From positions 5,179,549-5,243,548 of the forward strand of contig OY759223.1 of NCBI GenBank assembly GCA_963662175.1: a DNA stretch of 64,000 nt. The letters are read 5' to 3'. Every line of letters begins with the position of its first letter. Positions within the stretch are counted from its first letter, which is position 1. The notes beneath the pieces were generated by a model that did no database searches, was not told the origin of the DNA, and saw only the letters and a program-made list of their open reading frames with translations. The translations under genes were made by a program, and so were the position numbers. This DNA is from Aradus depressus (taxonomy: Eukaryota; Arthropoda; Insecta; Hemiptera; Aradidae). This document shows positions 19,440 through 30,675 of this stretch, in pieces.

Positions 19440-20690
19440 CCCCCCCCCACCACCCCCACCCCCGTTCAAATGATTAAGATGTCACATAGTGTATTTTTCT
19501 ATTTGGCCATCAAGAATACTACATGAGAAATTACATGACAATCCGATCATCCGTTAATGACCTATCACTATCTTCAAATTTAGGCCTACCCCCACAACCC
19601 CCCTCCCGTTCTCAATTTTGTGACATCACACACCCTATTTTTCTATTTGGCCTTTATGCATACTACATGTGAAATTTCGTGACAATCCGATCCATCCTTT
19701 AATGACTTATCACTATATATATACTTAGGCCCCGATCAACCCACCCTCACGTTCAAAATTTTGTGACATATACACCCCATTTATCTATTTGGCTTTTAAG
19801 AATACTAAATGTGAAATTCCATGACAATACGACCAACCGTTAATGAGCTAGCACTATATTTATATTTAGCCCCCCCCCTCTCACAATCCCCCCTCCCATA
19901 CACAATTTTGAGCCGTCATACACCCTAGTTTTTTACTTGGCCTTCAGGAATACTACATATGAAATTTCGTGACAATCCGACCACCCGTAAAGAGTTAGCA
20001 CTATATTTATACTTAGGCCTACCCCCACAACCCCCCCTCCAGTTCAAATTATTGAGACACCACGCACTTTATATTTCTATTTGGCTTTTAAAAATACTAC
20101 ATCCGAAATTTCATGATAATCCGACCAACCGTTAAAGAGTTAGCACTATATTTATATTTAGGCCCCCCCACAACCCCCCCCTCCTGTTCAAATTTTTGGG
20201 ACGCAACACAGCTTATTTTTCTATTTGGCCTTCAGGAATACTACATACGAAATTTCGTGACAATACGACCAATCGTTAATGAGCTAGCTCTATATTTATA
20301 CTTAGGCCCCCCCACAACCCCCCCTCCCGCACAAAATTTTGAGCCGTTACACACCCTATTCTTCTATTTGACCTTTAAAAATACTACATGTGAAATTCCA
20401 TGACAATCTGATCATCCGTTAATGACCTATCACTATCTTTATATTTAGGCTTCCCCCCACAACCCCCCCTCCCGTTAAGAATTTTGGGATGCCACACACA
20501 ATATTTTTCAATTTGGCCTTTAAGAATACTACATACGTAATTTCCTTACAATCCAACCATTAGTTAATGAGTTAGCACTATTTATATACTTAGGCCCCCC
20601 TTACAACCCCCCCTCCCGTTCAAAATTTTGGGACGCCACATAGCCCATTATTCAATCGGGCTCAAGAGGATGCTACATGGGAAGTTTCAT
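19440..20690. repeat. ~145-bp tandem array, about 8 copies
   Basis: Unit contains ctatttggcctttaag, tactacatgtgaaatttc, gttaatgagttagcacta and a C-rich block near cccccacaacccccc. ctatttgg recurs at 19498, 19643, 19785 and onward at 142-147-bp spacing. Confidence 0.9.
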
Positions 20691-20814
20691 ACAAATCCGT
20701 CCAGCCGTTTCGGCGTGATGCTGGAACAAACAAACAAACAAACAAACCCCGTTTCAGCTTTATTAATATAGATATGTAGTTGTAAATAAAAAATAAAAAA
20801 AAATATATATATTC

Positions 20815-22290
20815 ATTCTATCAGTTATCGTGTTCATAGAAACACAGAAGCAGACACAAAGACAGACATTTATTTTTTAGATTTGAACGGAAAACATGAA
20901 ATTCCGTTGAAAAATCAAATTTTTGACAGATTACGAAACTTTTTCTATACTTCTTACAGCTGGGGACTTAATAAAAAAAAACGATTTTGAGGAATAGGAG
21001 ACATAAGGTCAACGAAAGTTGCAATTATGGAATAAAATTGTTCAAGTTAACCACTGGTTGAAATTAAATTTCTGAAAATGCATAGGAGCAGTTTTTCAGA
21101 AGATGATAATAACATATGATAACAACTACTAATTCCATTAAAATCGGTCAATGTTTTCTACAAGAAAAGTGAAATGTGTTGGTGCTTTAGATTACTTATA
21201 TATAAAGCCTTCAATCCTAATCTAACTCAAGTTGAAAGTTCAGCCGAGGGTAGCTTAAGCCTCCCTCAAAATTTTAATCAAAAACGTTTTTGTGGAATCA
21301 GCTCTATTAAAGTCCATCCATTCTCTTAAGTACCACAATATGAATATTACAAAATTGTTTAAATCGATGTTTGTTCCCCTCCACGGCCTGGAACCAAGTT
21401 TCACAAAAATCTGGGAAAATGGCGTCAAAGAACTTGGCGTACATCCGAGCATCCGGCGCTACGACTCTCCATTTTTCAAAATTATTTGAGAATACGCAAG
21501 AATTTTTTCAATCCAATGATTTTCAAGGTCCAATTTCACCCCTTTTTGCGATTTTAGTCCTCTCTCTATTTATGTGTATGAATACGATCTCTCCCGATAG
21601 GATGAATATATCGACACGAAATTGTATCGTAAGGATGACACCTATAGATTTTCAGTCAAATCGGTCAAAAAAAAGTAGAGGATTAAGAGGGGGCTTAACA
21701 CAAGAACTCTAATAACTGCCGTTGTGAAAAATTTCTTATGTAAATTCAAGCAACCAAAAAGATGACACCTATTAATTTCCAAGGATCTGGGATCGACTCA
21801 AAAACTCTAATAACTGTAATAAAACCCTAATGATTGTCAATACAATTAATAAATCGACTTGAAATAGAATATTTAAAATCAAACACCTATAAGGAGGACA
21901 CTCATTAATTAAGAGGGATCAAAGGAGCAGGGATCGACTCAAAAACCCTAATAACTGTCGATAAAATTAATAAATCGACTAGAAATTGATTATTTAAATT
22001 CAAATACCTATAACAAGGACACCTATTAATTTTTCGTGAAATCTGCCAAATGGAAGGGAGAGATCACAGGAGAGGCTCCATTCATAAATCCCAATAACTA
22101 CCGGATTTAATGAATATATGGATACAAAATTTAGTTTGAGAATTTAAAAGCCCCAATATAAGCCAAATATTGATTATTAGCTCAAATGTTATATAGGTTT
22201 TAAAGGAAAAGGGGACACATAATTGATTAGTTTGTACCGGGGAAATACATAGGTGCATGTGGTGATTCACCGACGTCTTGTTTATTGATG
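20815..22290. repeat. Long module A region, several copies
   Basis: Repeated landmarks on the plus strand: gaatatatcgacacgaaatt (21604), taataactgccgttgt (21710), caaaaaccctaataactgtc (21942) and several attaatttcc/attaatttttc blocks about 130-150 bp apart. It ends with ggggaaatacataggtgc and gtgattcaccgacg. The internal period suggests that module A is built of a repeated sub-unit. Confidence 0.75.
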
Positions 22291-22795
22291 GGAAGATTAA
22301 CTGCTAATAGAAGAATGAAAGAATAATTTTACTTCTTTATGAAAATAAATTCTTTATTCATTTATTCATTGCTTCTCTCTATTGAAGGACCCCTTCAATA
22401 TATAAATTATTTCCATTTAAGATGGCGGTGTCAATGGCGAAGTGGAATTAATCTTTTAATGAGATATATTTTGACTATTGGTCTCTTCTGAAGTGTAAAG
22501 TCTGCAGATAATGAAAGGTCCTGTAAAGAGATCCTGAAGCAGTTTTCCAGAGATCCTGTGCTGCCGGGTGGAACCAGAAAGTGTCTGTATTAAATAGATT
22601 AGAAAAATTGTTAACACATCAGAGTAATTCACTGCGTTGAAACATTGAAGAGAAAAAATGGTATACCATTTCATTTATATAGATCCGCATTAGTTTTAAT
22701 ACGTACAGAACGTACAGGACGCTCTCTATAAAGACAATTCTCTGAAGAAGTTAATAAAGAATGTATAGAAACTTGTCAACCAAAGAAATTTTATT
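22291..22795. other. No recognisable feature
   Basis: Unassigned AT-rich sequence; the small opposite-strand frame at 22456-22674 has no motif. Confidence 0.45.
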
Positions 22796-22797
22796 CA

Positions 22798-22875
22798 AGT
22801 AAAAAAAAGACGTCTGTAAATCATCGGCAATGTACTTCCCCAACACGAATTAATCAATTATCTTTCGCTCAAAAT
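22798..22875 (-). repeat. Module A end fragment
   Basis: aaatcatcggcaatgtactt then ccccaacacgaattaatcaa, the usual module A terminal block. Confidence 0.75.
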
Positions 22876-22877
22876 CT

Positions 22878-23010
22878 ATGTGATGTGGCCATTACAGGAC
22901 TTTCTTATACCAACAACGCATACAGATCACTTTCTCCTTCTCCTCCTTCTCAAAATTATTTCATGTTGGCATTACAGAGTATAAGAATGTCTACTCTCAA
23001 GTTAATGCTG
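22878..23010 (-). repeat. Family C repeat, inverted copy
   Basis: Reverse complement reads ggtataagaaagtcctgtaa at one side and gtagacattcttatac at the other, as in the copies at 1660 and 45047. Confidence 0.7.
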
Positions 23011-23375
23011 TACCAAGAGACAAAATGAATGATTTTGAGAAAGGAAGGGGGAGAGAGAGCGATCTTTTACAATTTTTCAAAAAAACTACCAATACACAAA
23101 CCATATTTCAAAGTTCGTTGCTATGAGTGATTTAAAAATTACTTATAGGCATTTAGTTTACATTCTTCGGGGCGCTATAACTTAATGATTGGAAATTGTA
23201 TAAGGAACAATTTTCGTAAGATTCAATTATTCGATAGGACTCACCGTTATTGTTGATTTTTTTTTTATATAATCAGATATCAAAAAACCGTCGAAAAAAG
23301 ATTAAATCAAAAATGCTAGCAGTAATTTTGTAGATAGTTTCGCACTGAAGAGAATGACATTCTGTACGTTCACAT
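23011..23375. other. No recognisable feature
   Basis: Unassigned. Confidence 0.4.
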
Positions 23376-23645
23376 ATGATGGGGTTAAAATCAAAATGGT
23401 CCATGTGACATTTTTGAAAATTTTTCGTTAAGTGCATAATCGGGTACAAAAATGATAGTTCTGTTCAGGAAAAAAGTTGTACAAGTGAAATCCTAGCCAG
23501 TGCTGAGATCTAGTGGCAAATCACTTATACCATTTTGGTGATGTAAACAAGTAACTTAAACATATCAATAGTGACCTTGAAATTAAGATTTTTATTCAAT
23601 TTTATGGTTTGCTAACAGCAACTTTCACGATAAAATAGGTTTTTT

Positions 23646-23743
23646 AAATCAGTTAAGAACTTAATGCACAGTTTCTTCAAAGTTTTAAAAATGTCAGACC
23701 ATTTTGATTCATATAGAATCGTCGGCATCGTTTGCAGTCGCTT
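23646..23743 (+). repeat. Left copy of ~100-bp duplication around a LINE
   Basis: aaatcagttaagaacttaat through gtttgcagtcgctt matches 24096-24207. This copy lacks two short pieces that the right copy keeps (near gtcacttagacc and ctaaccccgtc). The right copy also matches the inverted partner at 23376, so it is the ancestral form. Confidence 0.85.
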
Positions 23744-24095
23744 CTTCTTCTTCTTCTGCCTGCGGCGCTACGGTCCTGAAAGAACCCGGGCCTCCGTCAC
23801 AATCCTCCTCCATTCGTCTCGATCCAAAACCTTCTCCCTCCATGCTCTGATGCCCAACACTCGGAGGTCCGCCTCGACGTCGTCCAGCCAACGGAGTCTC
23901 GGTCTTCCTCTTCTCCTGGCACCGCCTGGCCTACCGTAGAGGGCTTGTTTAGGGAGTCTTCCTCCTTCCATTCTCTCTACGTGGCCCAACCAACACAATC
24001 TCGCCTGCTTGATCACGGATACCAGGTCGGGATCCCAGGTCTCTCAACTCTCTGTTCTTCCGGATACCCCATCTGCCGTTCTCGAAAACAGGTCC
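23744..24095 (-). pseudogene. 5'-truncated LINE: end of reverse transcriptase ORF
   Basis: Minus strand. The frame at 23768-24016 reads ARLCWLGHVERMEGGRLPK, then RRRGRPRLRWLDDVEADLR and DRDEWRRIVTEAR, the conserved C-terminal 'GHV-RM ... GRPR-RW-DDV ... DR-WR' tail of many LINE reverse transcriptase proteins. Upstream, 24017-24095 still reads ENGRWGIRKNRE in a shifted frame. It ends at 23744 with a GAA repeat (cttcttcttcttc on the plus strand), a normal LINE 3' tail. Flanking 98/112-bp direct repeats suggest an unusually long target duplication. Confidence 0.85.
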
Positions 24096-24207
24096 AAATC
24101 AGTTAAGAACTTAATGCACAGTTTCTTCAAAGTTTTAACAATGTCACTTAGACCATTTTGATTCTAACCCCGTCATATAGAATCGTCGGCATCGTTTGCA
24201 GACGCTT

Positions 24208-24689
24208 AAACAATGGAAAACGTTTAATTCTACTGTTGCGGTAAGGTGTAGCTCCACCCCGAGTCTGTGGCTTGTGTGCCGCACATTGGCGTACCCCCCC
24301 CCCCCTCCTCCCACCCCTCCACTGCTTTCGGATATTAAACCAAACAAAACTTTACTTTTGAATGTTGAAAGACTTAATACCTCCGACTTAGTCTCAGAGG
24401 CACCATTAAAATTTAAATACGAATACACAAATACACAATTCCCAATGGTAAATATTACAGTACCCTTCCTTGGATGTTTCTTCAGAGCCTTTTGTATTTC
24501 CACAGTTAGATTACGTAGTGGGCTTACTTTTCTACAATAACCAGACGCCGCATGAACCAACTATAAACACTTTTGAAGCTGCCTGAACCAAATCCAGGCG
24601 TTCTTTTCTTCTTTTGTTACGTGGAATTTACCTGTATATAAGACTAACAGGTAACTCGGCTTCGTTCGGAGTAACTTTAAAAAGTCGGC
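24208..24689. other. Unassigned, with a C-rich tract
   Basis: A C-rich run lies at about 24295-24320. The two overlapping opposite-strand frames here show no motif. Confidence 0.45.
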
Positions 24690-24880
24690 GTTGAAACACC
24701 GTCAATGTACTTCCCCAGCACGAATTAATCAATTAAGTTTTTGCTCTCCCTCCAAAACCAATCGACCAATCTGAATCCTTATACTAAATATTGTATCGCT
24801 ATATTCATCACATCGGCAGTTATTGGCGTTTTTGAATTCCCCCCACTCCCCCTGACCTGACAGAAATCAGGGGGGGGGGG
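24690..24880 (-). repeat. Module A tract
   Basis: accgtcaatgtacttcccca, gaattaatcaattaag, ttcatcacatcggcagttat and a G-rich run near 24871-24882. Confidence 0.75.
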
Positions 24881-25099
24881 GCGAAGTGTTTGAGACGGGG
24901 GCTCGACAGGCTGTCACTCTAATATAAGTGTCAATTTTATCATAATTTAAATCGTAATTATCTTTACTAAGTAATGATTTACTCACTGAACAAAAAGATA
25001 ATTAATTAATTTATAGTAACTTTAAGCTGGTTAGTAAATTTATTAGTTACAGTTAGTAACTGAGTGAGAATGATTTTTGAGACAGTAACAATAGTGTGT

Positions 25100-25385
25100 C
25101 ACTTACCCTCCATAAACGAGCACACCCTCTTTATCAGGCTTAGCTGTTCTCCCTTCAGCCTGCTACATGGCCTACTGCGGAGAGAGGCCTGGTCGTGCCT
25201 CCCTTTGTCCCTTGGTCTGGCCTCACCGCTCACTGGGGGGCCCCTTGTTTCTGCCTGGCTTCTCGGTCTCACACCTCTAGGTCCCCTGGTGAAGAGCCTG
25301 ACCCTGACATAAAGATCGCTGTACCGGGCACTCGTGACCCTTCGCGTTTGAAATGCCCTCAAAATAAAAAAAAAAAAAAAAAACC
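25100..25385 (+). other. GC-rich insert ending in poly-A
   Basis: A sharply GC-richer block ends in a 17-18-base A run. Its frame reads SPGEEPDPDIKIAVPGTRDP. The composition and A tail suggest a retroposed fragment, perhaps of a LINE ORF1, but there is no family match that I can name. Confidence 0.35.
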
Positions 25386-25404
25386 TCCGCCCTCGACATA
25401 AATA

Positions 25405-25560
25405 TGACGTGTTCGGTGAATCATTGGCAAACACGATTTAATCAACTAAGTTTTCGCTCTCTCTCCAGGGAAGTCCAAATAAATAAATACAACCCGGAAA
25501 AACGGTAGAATGAGGTTTTGTATATACTCATAAAATTGCGTGTCGATACATTATATCATT
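25405..25560 (-). repeat. Module A tract
   Basis: cacgatttaatcaactaagt, tttcgctctctctcc and ttgcgtgtcgatacatta. Confidence 0.6.
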
Positions 25561-25590
25561 ATATCAGTAATTGTTAATGTTTATATATAT

Positions 25591-26822
25591 TGTAACCGTG
25601 CTTATATCGTTTAAATAGTCCCTGTTCTCGGGAGCCATTTATGTAACCGTGCTTATATCGTTTAAATAGTCCCTGTTCTCGGGAGCCATTTATGTAACCG
25701 TGCTTATATCGTTTAAATAGTCCCTGTTCTCGGGAGCCATTTATGTAACCGTGCTTATATCGTTTAAATAGTCCCTGTTCTCGGGAGCCATTTATGTAAC
25801 CGTGCTTATATCGTTTAAATAGTCCCTGTTCTCGGGAGCCATTTATGTAACCGTGCTTATATCGTTTAAATAGTCCCTGTTCTCGGGAGCCATTTATGTA
25901 ACCGTGCTTATATCGTTTAAATAGTCCCTGTTCTCGGGAGCCATTTATGTAACCGTGCTTATATCGTTTAAATAGTCCCTGTTCTCGGGAGCCATTTATG
26001 TAACCGTGCTTATATCGTTTAAATAGTCCCTGTTCTCGGGAGCCATTTATGTAACCGTGCTTATATCGTTTAAATAGTCCCTGTTCTCGGGAGCCATTTA
26101 TGTAACCGTGCTTATATCGTTTAAATAGTCCCTGTTCTCGGGAGCCATTTATGTAACCGTGCTTATATCGTTTAAATAGTCCCTGTTCTCGGGAGCCATT
26201 TATGTAACCGTGCTTATATCGTTTAAATAGTCCCTGTTCTCGGGAGCCATTTATGTAACCGTGCTTATATCGTTTAAATAGTCCCTGTTCTCGGGAGCCA
26301 TTTATGTAACCGTGCTTATATCGTTTAAATAGTCCCTGTTCTCGGGAGCCATTTATGTAACCGTGCTTATATCGTTTAAATAGTCCCTGTTCTCGGGAGC
26401 CATTTATGTAACCGTGCTTATATCGTTTAAATAGTCCCTGTTCTCGGGAGCCATTTATGTAACCGTGCTTATATCGTTTAAATAGTCCCTGTTCTCGGGA
26501 GCCATTTATGTTACCGTGCTTATATCGTTTAAATAGTCCCTGTTCTCGGGAGCCATTTATGTAACCGTGCTTATATCGTTTAAATAGTCCCTGTTCTCGG
26601 GAGCCATTTATGTAACCGTGCTTATATCGTTTAAATAGTCCCTGTTCTCGGGAGCCATTTATGTAACCGTGCTTATATCGTTTAAATAGTCCCTGTTCTC
26701 GGGAGCCATTTATGTAACCGTGCTTATATCGTTTAAATAGTCCCTGTTCTCGGGAGCCATTTATGTAACCGTGCTTATATCGTTTAAATAGTCCCTGTTC
26801 TCGGGAGCCATTTATGTAACCG
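25591..26822. repeat. 51-bp minisatellite, 24 copies, almost identical
   Basis: Unit starts tgtaaccgtgcttatatcg and ends tctcgggagccattta. Full units start every 51 bp from 25591 to 26764, followed by a partial tgtaaccg. By eye only one substitution is seen in the whole array (unit 19, at 26512, A to T). Because 51 is divisible by 3, one minus-strand frame stays open through all units: codons 26878 to 25577, stop at 25574-25576, about 434 residues, repeating INGSREQGLFKRYKHGY. That frame has no ATG. Another minus frame gives a 16-codon ORF per unit, starting MAPENRDYLND and ending in TAA that touches the next ATG. Coding is not otherwise supported. Confidence 0.97.
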
Positions 26823-27063
26823 CTCTTACTATTGTTACTTAATTTTTTTTTTTTTTTACTTATTTCCTTATAATTAAATTATAAGTAAGAGACTTTATAT
26901 GGTTGAGATTAAATAATAACAATATAAGAAGTTACATTTAAAAATATTTCTTTATTAAAATTTATTATTTTTTTTTTTATTTGATTTTTATAGGTTTAGT
27001 CACACAATGTACATACAGAAACCCATAAGGAGAAAGGTAAAAAGAAAGAGGAAAAAGGAAAAA

Positions 27064-27300
27064 GATATCCTCTATATTGTAATGGTTCATATAAACCAGT
27101 AGGTTCATGACAAAAAGAAAAAGATATCCTCTATATTGTAATGGTTCATATAAACTAGTAGGTTCATGACAAAAAGAAAAAGATATCCTCTATATTGTAA
27201 TGGTTCATATAAAACAGTAGGTTCATGACAAAAAGAAAAAGATATCCTCTATATTGTAATGGTTCATATAAACCAGTAGGTTCATGACAAAAAGAAAAAG
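27064..27300. repeat. 59-bp tandem repeat, 4 copies
   Basis: gatatcctctatattgtaat recurs at 27064, 27123, 27182 and 27241 with almost no change; the unit ends in catgacaaaaagaaaaa. The minus-strand frame 27164-27349 is only this repeat. Confidence 0.95.
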
Positions 27301-28315
27301 AAAGAGAAGTGTAGTTACAATTATATGAATATGCCACGCCCACCTCCATGGAGAGTGAGGTTATGTGAAGGTTGCCTTAATTGGTATTGTATACAATTTG
27401 ATTAATTTATGAAATTTAATTATATGGCTTGTTTAATTGTAACTATTAAAAATATTGTAGTAATGTGAAGATAGGATAAAAAAAAAAGTGTAGAAAAAAA
27501 AAATATAATTATAAAAAAAAGGCATTGCGAATTTTAACCAATCAGATGTAAGGATTGCACAAAATGAATGACGAAGCGATTCGGCCCATCGTTATTTCTT
27601 TTTTTTTGTATGTCTATTGCTTGGGTGAAGGTGCGAGGCACATTCCCACTTGATTCCACCTCTCCCCCCCCCCCCCCCCCCCCCACACACATATACTATG
27701 AATGAATGAAATTCTTGAGTATATTTGTAGTTTGTTGATTTCAAAACGGTTGGTAGTTGTCTTTGTTTGAAACCATTTCTGTGGAAGGAACACCTTTGTA
27801 GAGTATTCTCGTGAAATACAGAATATCTTATATTTATGAAAGATTCCACTGAGTATTAGAGTATTCCGAGACCCATCTGTTTGCTTTCTAGAACCCCTGG
27901 AAGAAAACAAACGTTTGTCGTTACAATTGAGCTGTTACGGAGCCGAATGAATGTATATATACTCATATATTTTTTGAGTATCTATTTATTCAGTTTTTAT
28001 CAATTTAAAAAAAAAAAAGTTTTGTTATTACTACTAATCATACGTGTGTTGGACTCAAGTTATAAATCTAATTTATAAGCTATCTTAATGTATAAATTCT
28101 TTTGATGTATCCTATTACCATGTATTGGTTTAATGGTAATAAATGTATTATTATTATCCACTTGTGAACGATTTTGAGTTATAGGAGGAGTTCTACACAA
28201 CCAGAAACATTCGTGGAACGGTTCCTGGCAAGGTAAACGTACTACAGGATCAGCAGGCAATCTACGTTTCCAACTCGCATAAATGGTAAAAAATCTGAAA
28301 ACGATTCACTAATAT
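27301..28315. other. AT-rich DNA with 21-bp C run
   Basis: C run at 27664-27684 next to an ACAC stretch. Overlapping minus frames at 27592-27910 have no recognisable motif. An attttataagctatcttaat word (near 28070) resembles one near 18170. Confidence 0.45.
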
Positions 28316-28319
28316 TGAT

Positions 28320-28520
28320 AGCTGTCCTATTCCAATAGGAAGGAAGGGAGGGGGGAGGGGGGGTTAGGGGAGAGACTTTACACGAAAATTTTAGTAACTG
28401 CCGTTGTAATGAATGTGAAAATTGTATGTGAATATTCAAAACTCCATAAAGACTTCACCGATTAATACGATCTGGGGAAGTACATTGCCGGCGATTCATC
28501 GATCACTTTTCATCCGTCCT
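28320..28520 (+). repeat. Module A tract
   Basis: tttagtaactgccgttgtaa, gtatgtgaatattcaaaac and ggggaagtacattgccggcg followed by attcatcgatcac. Confidence 0.7.
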
Positions 28521-28549
28521 TTCTCCAGGCTTATTGTGACCAAAAATGT

Positions 28550-28776
28550 GTTTTATTTATTTTTTTTAATTTTTATTTTTTTATTTTTTATTTGGTAAGT
28601 ATTTTGTTTTTATTTTTTTTTTATTTTATTTTTTTTATTTACCTATTTATTTATTTTTTTTATTTTTTTTTATTCTTTTTGTCCGCCCCCAAGTCCTCAG
28701 CCGAGCCAGCACACACGCCAGGCCACTCCCAGACTCCACAGAATCCCGGCAGTGGCCCGGGAGAACAGAACAAGCT
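28550..28776 (+). other. T-rich tract then short GC-rich piece
   Basis: About 120 bp of T-rich low complexity, then a GC-rich piece (28680-28776) reading SAPKSSAEPAHTPGHSQ in one frame. It resembles the Ser/Pro-rich LINE ORF1 tail at 13263 only in composition. Confidence 0.3.
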
Positions 28777-28867
28777 TATAAGGAATTTTATCGTCTGTCT
28801 AAATATATTGTTTTTACCGAAGACAGGATAGTAAATATAGAAGACGTTAATAACAGAGGTAATAATA

Positions 28868-29110
28868 GAGGGCGCCAGCAGCTGAGGAGAGGTAGACTAG
28901 GTAGGTTTGCCTTCTGAGCTCAAGATCGACACATGGCTGAGGCCATTTATCTGGGAAATGAAAAAAAGCAGAAGCATGCTGTCCTATCAGGTACTCGTTA
29001 AAGGACTCTACCCTAGGTAAATTAACCTAGGTTTAGGACTCCCACGGTAGTGTCGAGCTCATGTCCACCAGAGTGCCGAAAGAGAATTCTGATAGGTCAC
29101 AATAACTAAC
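28868..29110 (+). mobile_element. Old diverged SINE copy
   Basis: gagggcgccagcagctgagg, cttctgagctcaagatcg, tcaggtactcgttaaagg and tcatgtccaccagagtg. Ends in gtcacaataactaact, the older tail type. Confidence 0.8.
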
Positions 29111-29639
29111 TAGAAGGTGCATTTCGACGTGTTCCAGAAATTTTACTAGTTTAGTAAGGGTTTCTGGAGCGTTTTGTAAAGGGGCGAACTTTCCAGAGGT
29201 TTAGTGACATAATATTGGCCATCTTTATATTCATAATCCTTAAGAGATTCGGAATACGCGTATCGGAAAAAATTATATCAAAACACAAACCACAATATCA
29301 TGGCTACACTTTCCCAAGATTGAAGTGTTGTGGACGATATGAAATCTTGGTTGGAGTACTCAAGATTACTTCTATATATTTAAGAAGAGGTCCACTTCTA
29401 GCAGCAAGATAAAGAGGATGGAAGAAGCAATAACCTCGAGGTTAGAGCCATCAGACTGAGCTACCTCACAAGGTTTTCTTTCTTTTCAAATATTAACTCC
29501 TTATATATTGAATTGTCTCTCGGAGACGGAGGCTGAGAGCTTCCTACATTCTGTGTCGGTTCCTCTCAAAACTCGAATTCCATCTTTCAACATGTTTTCC
29601 CCATTTTCTACTCTTCAAATGTACTACAAACCAGAAAAA
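29111..29639. other. No recognisable feature
   Basis: Unassigned. The frame 29215-29412 shows no motif. Confidence 0.4.
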
Positions 29640-29850
29640 AGCAGAAAAGCAAAAATTCATTGGTGAATCACAGCCAATGTACTTCCCCAGAAGGCCCTCC
29701 TCTGATCCCCCTCTTCTGCCTACTCCGCTGAAAATTGATGTGTCGTCCTTATAGGAATCTGGAGGTCGGAAAATAATCCCGCATCGAATTTCTAACCGAT
29801 TACATAACTTCCCGTATACTTCGTATAGCTAGAGAACTAAAACATTAAAC
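29640..29850 (-). repeat. Module A tract
   Basis: cagccaatgtacttccccag, gaaaattgatgtgtcgtcc, taaccgattacataacttcc and the boundary hairpin gtatacttcgtatag. Confidence 0.8.
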
Positions 29851-29865
29851 AAAACTGGCGAGTTT

Positions 29866-30017
29866 TTAACGAGTAGCTGACATCTTACTGGCTTGGGCCC
29901 ATGGCTTAACGTCCCATCCGAGGGACGGCGAGATCAACGTATTTACCTTCCAGATTAACCGAACTCGCGATCTTGAGCTCAGTAGACTGCGCAAGTGAAA
30001 CACTTAGCGCTTACCAC
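29866..30017 (-). mobile_element. SINE fragment
   Basis: Inverse of the SINE head and middle: taacgtcccatccgaggg, gaactcgcgatcttgagctc. The 3' half is missing. Confidence 0.65.
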
Positions 30018-30210
30018 AATTTAAGTAATTGAAAATTGACCGAAATTCCGGATTTTGGATACAGGGACAACAGAGGCAAAATTGTACGGATGTCTGAACA
30101 AGCCAAATGTGACAAACTCCAAGATGGCCCAGCTGTGTCCCATCTGGCCGTCTTCAAGTCTAATTAACATTGGGAACTCTGTGTTTTAAGTAGGTTCATT
30201 AATTGAATGT

Positions 30211-30270
30211 TTCGAACCCGCGATCTTGAGTACAGTAGGCTAGCACGTTATCTCTGAGCTACCGGAGCCT
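30211..30270 (-). mobile_element. SINE head fragment
   Basis: cgaacccgcgatcttgag and ctctgagctaccggagcctt are the inverted B box and A box of the SINE head. Confidence 0.7.
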
Positions 30271-30591
30271 TCTAAAAGATTTAGGAAGCTTTGTACTATG
30301 AAAAAGAAACATTTCTTTGATTTCGTCATTTCCTTTATACAACAATGCGTTTCAAACACTTTTTGTTTCGTATCTTCTGTCTAACGGATTTTTGTGAAAC
30401 TATCTAGAGAGTAAATTCAAATTTTTTGCACGTTCGATAACAATTTAGGTTAGTTAATCAAAAAAGACACTTCAGAAATTTATTTTTTGTCGAAAGGCTA
30501 CATTGTACGCGAATAAATTTCCGCTCAACAAAATACAGAGAATATAATCTCTATATTCAGTAGATCCTTAGATAACTAAACCTGACTAGGC
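30271..30591. other. No recognisable feature
   Basis: Unassigned AT-rich sequence. Confidence 0.4.
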
Positions 30592-30675
30592 CCTAATCCC
30601 ACAGTAGAGTTGGGCTCATGTCCACCAGAGTGACGAAAGAGCGCTCTGGTAGTAGGCGATATGACCTTATAGTTG
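30592..30675 (+). mobile_element. SINE 3' fragment
   Basis: cccacagtagagttgggctc to gtaggcgatatgacctta, the 3' third of the SINE. Confidence 0.85.

Larger units (their letters stand above)
18709..20770 (+). mobile_element. RTE-like composite element with internal arrays
   Basis: Begins near tatactagcagtaatacccg and gcgttgcccgggg, and ends with aaatccgtccagccgtttcg, gcgtgatgctgg, (aaac) repeats and gctttattaatatagat. Ends of this style are common in arthropod RTE-type and other non-autonomous elements. The interior consists of two tandem arrays and no open frame of note. The class is inferred from end style only; no reverse transcriptase is present. Confidence 0.55.
23376..24207. mobile_element. 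Inverted-repeat element split by a LINE
   Basis: The left end, catatgatggggttaaaatc followed by aaaatggtccatgtgacatt (23376-23420), pairs with the inverse at about 24140-24180 (aatgtcacttagaccatttt, gattctaaccccgtcatat). This defines a small element with inverted ends of about 70 bp or more. Its right arm is duplicated around the LINE at 23744. The class is unknown. Confidence 0.6.

Noticed and set aside
24144..24560. Overlapping opposite-strand frames with proline/glycine runs
   Set aside because: The runs come from the C-rich tract at about 24295 and neither frame has a motif.
25591..26822. CRISPR array
   Set aside because: Units are directly adjacent with no variable spacers; this is a minisatellite in eukaryotic-type DNA.
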